In this document: positions 58,590 to 64,000 of the stretch, piece after piece
Layout: the number at the start of each line of letters is the position of its first letter
Position numbering within the stretch: position 1 is the stretch's first letter
Origin: Opisthorchis felineus
Taxonomy: Eukaryota; Platyhelminthes; Trematoda; Opisthorchiida; Opisthorchiidae
Length of the DNA: 64,000 bases
Direction: 5' to 3'
Assembly: GCA_004794785.1 (NCBI GenBank)
Contig: SJOL01007141.1
Span: 2,263,414-2,327,413, forward strand
Program-made: the position numbers and the translations under genes
The notes under the pieces: generated by a model
Database searches by the model: none
What the model was told of the DNA's origin: nothing
Seen by the model: only the letters and a program-made list of their open reading frames with translations

Positions 58590-61383
58590 CCATCATCATC
58601 GACAGGATCACATCAGTGTTCAACACCGACGCTTCGCTGCCATACAACCACGATTTTTTTGAAAGCCTTATTGTGAAGAAAAGAATAAAACTGGAAGAGA
58701 AAGGGACTTAGTGCTAACTTACAGCAATCATTCCGAGGTGCCCACACCTCCAGACACTCATTCAGGCAATCTGGATAGATACTGACAACAAGAACGCCAC
58801 TGACATCGGTTGGCAGCCATATCTTGCAGCGTCTCCAACCAGGCGCAGTGAGGATCACGCGGTCCCCATTCTGGAAGGCCAGTAGCACCGACAACACCCA
58901 AGCGTTTCGTAATCTCCTTCATACCCCTCTGCCAGGTCAAGGGTTGGCCACCTCTCTGCTTCCGCCATTCCAAAATGAGTATGGAAAACAGCACTCTCCT
59001 CGGCAAACGATGGGTCGGCATGCACAACACACGTCCCAACCAATGCAGCTTCTAGTGCTGGACACATTCTTCAATGGAAGTACCCGTTGCACAACCGAAA
59101 ACGCTTTCTAACTGCCTCGTTACGGATTGGCCCACACCAATCAACACGAGCTGTGGTCCTGAGACAACGATTGTCAAACACCTAAAGACGCATCAGTTCC
59201 GCTGCTCAAAAAGACCAAGTCTCACAGTCATACAACAAAACAGCCCGCACTGTAGCCTGATACACACGTCCTTTGAGATTCAGGGATACACCACTTTGAC
59301 GCCATAGGTGTCGCAAATCAGCAAACGCGACCCGGGCCTAGCAGATTCGTGCATTGACCTCGTCTGTCACACTACAAACAGAACTAATACAACTTCCAAG
59401 ATACGTAAAACGCTCCACAACTTCCACTGCCTCTCCCTGGATTGTAAGTGGCGTGTTCAGTGGCTGCAAGTCCACGAGCACGATCTTACACCTTGTGGGT
59501 GCAAAGTGCCTACCAAACGACGCGACGACTTTGGTCCGTTTATCCAGAAACATCTGCGCCACCTCCTCCTCTTCGAAGACGAGAACGATGTCCTCTGAAT
59601 ATTCCACATCGATAAGGCTTTCGTCACAGGCTATTTGAACACCGGCGTTTTAAAGACCTACGAATTTCGTCTCATTATTTCATCGAGCATGAAATGCAAT
59701 AGGAATGGAGAGAGTGGGCGTCCCTGACGGACACCGCTTTGTGTACGGCAACTTTTGGAGAGGTCTCCGTATACTCTCACACGTCCGGAAGTTGGAGAAT
59801 ACAAGGAGCATATTATGTTCACAAACTTCCGGGGCATTCCCTGATGGGCAAGCGTGTCAAGGGGAACAGACCGGTCAACCGAGTCGAGTGCGCCTTGGAT
59901 ATCCAGGAATACTAAACTCGTGAGTCATTTGTACGTATGATGTTCTAGCACCTGACGGAGAAGATATGGCAGTCAGTTATTGATCCGCGCCATTGGTTAC
60001 TGACGGCAATGTGATCGATTTGAGTATGTGGCCGGTGTGCCGTTGGTGTACACCATGTGGCCAGACGACTTCGGTTATTTCGATAGCACTGTACAAAAAC
60101 AGCCTGCGATCAGCACACAGCTGGAGCAATCGTTCAACATTGTCCGTACGTACCTGGTCCCATCCATGTCGACCTCCTAATTCAGTCTCAGATACGCTAA
60201 GCCTGCCCACTTGTGCATTCACATCTCCGGCAACCACCACGATATCTGAGCTTTTAGCTCGCCGCAGCAGAGCAATCAGGGCGTCGTAAAACCTGTCTTT
60301 GACGGCGTCAGAACTACAGTCAGTTGGGGCGTAAGCAAACACGATAAACAGACAGCGATCAACTTCCCGCTTGTGAGATTCCTTCACAGACGTTGCCAGA
60401 CGAACCGCACAGAGGCGACTATCAACAGGTATCCAGTCAAGCAAGGATGCTTCCGCTCGGTGACTCAGAACGATACCAACCCCTGCACATCCCGCCGCAG
60501 CAGCCTCTGGATCACCAGAGGTGCGTAGCCGGAAGCGAGTGGAGAGTGATGGGGCGGTTAGCTCAATCACTGTGCTTCCATCTTGAATTCTTGTTTCTTA
60601 GACACAGCACACATCAGTGCCAAGCGAGTCCAGTGTGAGAGAAAGAAAAGCCTGTTGTCCTGCTTGCCTCAGAGTGCGGACATTGAAGGCGGCCAGATAG
60701 ACTGGGTGTCGAGGCTTGAAGATTGATTTGGAGATACCTGAGGATGTCGGTGCCATGTGACGAGCAGATGCTGCACGCAAAACTGATGCAAGATAAACGG
60801 AGTCACCAGTCCTAAGTGCTGGGCCTGCAACGGCAGAGCTATTAGTGGGGTGGGAAGTGGGGGGAAGAAGTATGTGAAAGAGAAAGAAGGGAGGCGTCAG
60901 CAGTAGCCTGTTTTCGCTTACCCGCCCTGCTGTATACAGCGAGTAAGGCGACCCGGCTGATGGCACCACGCGACGGCCGATGTGGCATGAGTTTATTTGT
61001 ATATGTGCGATTCATGGTTGTACGTGGGCTGGGATACTGTCAGGGCGCCCACACCTAGACAGGAGGACGATTAGGGTTTCCAACCAAAGCCTTTGGCTCA
61101 GAAGCCTAACCGCAAGGCAGCGGTGTTTGGCGGGAAATGCAAGTGCATTACCATTTCTACGGAACAAGTCGCCACGTGTTCCAACCCCCGACCTGGAGGA
61201 CCAGGAGACTGTGTTCGTCAGACCTCCAACCATTGACCAACCTGGTATGAGACTCTGTGAGTGTCGCGGGGACACCCCCCAGTATAGCTCAATGGGTCGC
61301 TGAGGTGCGCAAACCGTCACACCACGGTAAGGTCCAGTCTCTTCGTGACGGACGGAAGTATCCAAGTCAAGTCCCAATTCCAA
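58590..61383 (-). mobile_element. Family 1 non-LTR retrotransposon with leader, endonuclease, partial RT and 3' end
   Basis: Read on minus: a leader with a 123-codon open frame (61,383-61,012); FNVRTLRQAGQQ, CCV-stop-ETRIQDGSTVIEL; then an open frame 60,570-59,977 with SGDPEAAAAGCAGVGIVLSH, FAYAPTDCSSD, VVVAGDVNAQVGRLS and IDH-type C-terminal blocks. At about 59,970 it passes directly to RT sequence (VFLDIQGALDSVDRS, GMPRKFVNIICSLY, GVRQGRPLSPFLLHF), skipping the linker and the first RT blocks. The active site is YSED (59,596 region) instead of YADD. The C-terminus HQKLHWLGRVLCMPTHRLPRR and [15 protein letters not shown] precedes the 3' hairpin and an ATG-type tail at 58,590-58,610. It is one of the better-preserved copies, but dead. 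Confidence 0.88.
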
Positions 61384-61890
61384 ATTCGCGAACGCCTATG
61401 CAATACCTGCAGTAGAACGCTCGTTTCTTCAAGTGTAATCATGACTTGTGATATACGCTCAACGCTCCAAACCCCTCCTGTTCGAAATCCTCTGGAGTAT
61501 CGTGAGATGCGCACTGCTGATGATGACACAGCTGCACAGTACTTCATAGCTCTTCGGCATAGATTAGCCTCAGTTACAGGACGCCATCTTCATTGAAGAT
61601 AAGGTATGGAATCGCAGCAGAACGTCGCATAGGGAAAAGGTGTTTGAAGATAGCCCATTTGAGCACCAGGCGTCAGCTTCCGCTACTCCTATACATGCTC
61701 AGGTAAATGAAAATCAGTTTAAAACGACGATGGACAGTTGCTGCTCCGCTGCTCTACTGAAAGTGGCACTTGGTTTGAACAAAGTACAATAGTGCAACAA
61801 TCGATTACATAAATATCATTTGCAAACGATTGACAAAAATACATCAAGTGCAATCTGATAAGAATATTGAGAAAACAAGTTCATCAAGTG
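61384..61890. other. No recognised gene
   Basis: Downstream flank of the minus-strand gene at 61,891; nothing recognised. Confidence 0.4.
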
Positions 61891-62405
61891 TCATTTTCTG
61901 CGCACGTTCCGGCGAGTATTAGCGGATTGATTTGGAGTGGGTGATGCTGACATGGTTGAGGAATCTCGCGTATTGCGTGTTAATGACTGAGGGGAGCGAC
62001 GCTTGGACTGGGTGTTCCTCCCTGGCTTCGGAATGGCGTTAGGAGCGCGCATCTGTCCACTGTCCACAGACGTCGATACGCGTGACTGCGAATCGGGTGG
62101 CTTCACAGAAAGACTGCTGCTTTGGCGGGGAGACCCAGCAATAGTGTTTTCTTTATCCCTCTCTTCGTGTTGTTCCAAATCGTGATATTCGCTTCCAGCG
62201 GAAGAGGAACTGCCACGTGTCTTCCGTCGGGACTTCTCTTGCTGAATGCGTACACGCCTCGTGGGTCCGGAGGGCTTTGCTCTGACAGCCGTGGAGATCG
62301 AGACCGGTTTTGCAGGTTCTTCTGTCAGCTCCGCCAGGGGGGAAACAACGTCGGACTCGTCTGATTCGGAGAAATCCAACAAGGTGCCATGATGCCCAGA
62401 CTTTT
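61891..62405 (-). CDS. Last exon of an unidentified gene
   Basis: A strong acceptor (pyrimidine-rich tract ending TTTCAG at 62,410-62,406) opens an exon of 171 codons, including the TGA stop. The protein is hydrophilic and basic: GTLLDFSESDESDVVSPLAE, TRRVRIQQEKSRRKTRGSSS, then Ser/Arg/Pro-rich sequence ending TRRNVRRK. It looks intrinsically disordered, with an acidic Ser-rich patch (a possible CK2 target, inferred) and basic clusters that could act in nuclear targeting. The exon begins in phase 1, matching the donor at 63,808, so the two probably join as VL-E-KSGHHG. I cannot name the family. Confidence 0.6.
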
Positions 62406-62640
62406 CTGAAACCGGGGAGGAAGATGGGATGTGAAAACAACCGAACGACAGGTCTAACTTTGTGTTGTCGAGACCTTGCCGTAAAAAATGAACCGGCCTA
62501 CGAGAAACAGCTTTAGGAGTGCACGGGTGAGTGCTGTTTAGAGTAAGACGTGTTAACCACACTAGCGTCAAGCGATTGGTAGCTATGGATCTAGCAACTA
62601 CGCAGAGGATTTAATCCCACCAATTTATCAGATAAATTTC

Positions 62641-62728
62641 AGTCGTTCAGCTGTAGTAGTCGAGATGCTGATATTGGGTTCGAACCACGTCCGTAAACCG
62701 GCGCCTTAACCAATTAGCTATCTCGAGC
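62641..62728 (-). mobile_element. tRNA-derived SINE, copy 6 (internally deleted)
   Basis: On minus the tRNA-like head (AGATAGCTAATTGGTTAAGGC, box B GGTTCGAACC) is joined almost directly to the 3' end (CTACAGCTGAACG); the middle of the SINE is missing. It lies in the intron of the unidentified minus-strand gene. Confidence 0.7.
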
Positions 62729-63807
62729 TCAGAAATTTCAGTCCGATGAAGACATGGAGAAGTATTAGTTCGCGAAAAAGGATGCAATGATGATCATAAA
62801 GTATGTTATTTAACCATCAATTAGCAACAGAAGATGATTATAAGGTTTGTCCTGCTGGATAGATTTGAGCGTTGGGGGCTTACATCCGGAACACACGAAA
62901 ATCCAGTCGACGGGTAAATAAGCGACTAAAAACTACGACGAAAAAATATTCGCAGCTGACACAAAAACGCCACAGACGAGGTATTTAATGAGTCTCTTGG
63001 CAGTTCAACGATGCGACTTGTGGTGTGGAAGAACGTTACCGCTGTTTGTACGAACGAAAGCGATCGCACTCCACTGATGTGCTGTTGAATGCTACTACCA
63101 TATGATCACTGTGAGATGGAGGTAAGTCACCTGCATTTGTTCATCGATGTTTCTGGAAGATTTTCAGGGTGTGGTAGGAAAATTGGCTCAGTGATTCAGA
63201 AGACCAAAAGAGAACAAATGGGAAAAACGGGTAGTGTTTGATAGAGGAGCTAGTCACACATGGACTACGACGGCTAAGTTCCATAACTCATGGCGGATGT
63301 TCCAAAGAGCTCATTTTACCCGATCATGTGCCGAATAAGGCCCCTTGGGAATGACACAAGTCCATTTCCATCTTCCCAGTGGTACTTCACCTAAACACAT
63401 TGATTAGATTGCGGGTAAACCGAAGTGTTATAACACGGGTGCCGATGTGAGGATCAACGTAAGGCAAGATCCAATCAACTAGTCAGAGTTAACGTATTAA
63501 ACGCATAGATATTCACAATGACTACAGTGAGCCTGCTCAACCTACTAGTCTTTACAACTGCTAACAAGCTAGCGTAGGTTGTCGTCTTGGATGCATGCAC
63601 ATCCCAAATCTTGGCTGCTTTATCGCCAGTGAATTAAGAACGGACAGCCGGAATAAGGAACATGGTTTACAATGGATGCAAAGACATTAAGTTGATCTCG
63701 ATTAACCACCAGCTTTTACCAGTACATGAGGAAGCGTTCATGGTGCCGTAAACAGGACAGCACAGAAAAAATCCAGACAATAAAAGATAACGAAAACAAA
63801 TACTTAC

Positions 63808-64000
63808 CTAGTACAGATACTCCAAGCAACGTACGACCAAGCTGACTCTGAGCCATCAAGGAGGATGCGGCGAGGCGCTGAGTGGGTCCACCCTCATGTG
63901 CAGTGTGCGCGTTAGCCAACAAGTGTGTATTCGGGCGAGCTGAACCCAACAGTGTCGGGTGGTTAGGATCGAATCGCTCGTGTGCATTGTTCAACACAGT
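63808..64000 (-). CDS. Upstream exon of the unidentified gene (runs off the window)
   Basis: The frame is open from the window edge to a consensus donor, CTAG|GTAAGTA, at 63,808/63,807. It reads LNNAHERFDPNHPTLLGSAR, PNTHLLANAHTAHEGGPTQR, LAASSLMAQSQLGRTLLGVS. It ends in phase 1 and joins in frame to 62,405 across a 1.4-kb intron. No domain recognised; the 5' part is outside the window. Confidence 0.6.

Noticed and set aside
61012..61383. 123-codon frame on minus as a host gene
   Set aside because: Part of it recurs at 5,578-5,665 and it lies directly upstream of a family 1 endonuclease, so it belongs to the element's leader.
1..64000. CRISPR arrays, operons, prophages
   Set aside because: No regularly spaced repeats and no bacterial gene organisation; the sequence is plainly eukaryotic.

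Overview
The window looks like nuclear DNA of a flatworm, most likely a digenean trematode. It has split genes, one intron of only 40 nt, very dense non-LTR retrotransposons of the kind common in trematodes, a Penelope-like element and a tRNA-derived SINE. No bacterial operons, CRISPR arrays or viral genes were seen. Genus and species cannot be fixed from the sequence alone.

Host genes are few. (1) A complete ARL2 (ADP-ribosylation-factor-like 2 GTPase) gene on + has four exons between 11,765 and 18,215, encodes 184 aa, and has a 5.06-kb first intron filled with retroelement debris. (2) A FAM78-family gene lies on - at 36,787-38,029; its N-terminal part is in a second reading frame. (3) An unidentified gene on - has two exons (63,808-64,000 running off the window, and 61,891-62,405) joined in matching phase. 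(4) A possible exon on - lies at 38,712-39,100.

Layout: 1-4.3 kb, nothing recognised. 4.3-10.65 kb, a mosaic of nested and inverted fragments of two non-LTR families (called here family 1 and family 2; both have an APE-type endonuclease plus RT, RTE-like) with SINE insertions and a 633-base assembly gap. 11.7-18.2 kb, ARL2. 19.4-21.7 kb, a decayed Penelope-like element (RT plus GIY-YIG) on -. 21.7-25.05 kb, a family 2 element on +. 27.1-29.5 and 29.5-33.5 kb, two family 2 elements on -. 34.0-34.5, 45.85, 46.5-46.8 and 48.4-48.7 kb, dispersed copies of a small element carrying hammerhead ribozyme motifs and large palindromes. 34.8-35.6 kb, a 5'-truncated family 1 copy. 36.8-38.0 kb, FAM78. 56.5-57.8 kb, family 2. 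58.6-61.4 kb, family 1. 61.9-64.0 kb, the unidentified gene.

The most interesting signal is the hammerhead family. Two copies, at 34,398-34,440 (+) and 46,524-46,567 (-), keep the whole catalytic core (CTGATGA, stem II, GAAA, a self-complementary ACC/GGT stem III, and a GTC cleavage site) and a paired helix I, with a longer outer helix that covaries between copies. The copies sit beside long inverted repeats, and one locus (48.4-48.7 kb) has two units head-to-head, so the parent element may be a head-to-head dimer. A second, different hammerhead-like motif lies in the 3' region of the Penelope-like element at 19,539-19,583 (-). A further signal is a 1,352-bp inverted repeat with one mismatch between two otherwise diverged family 2 elements, which suggests recent gene conversion or an assembly problem.
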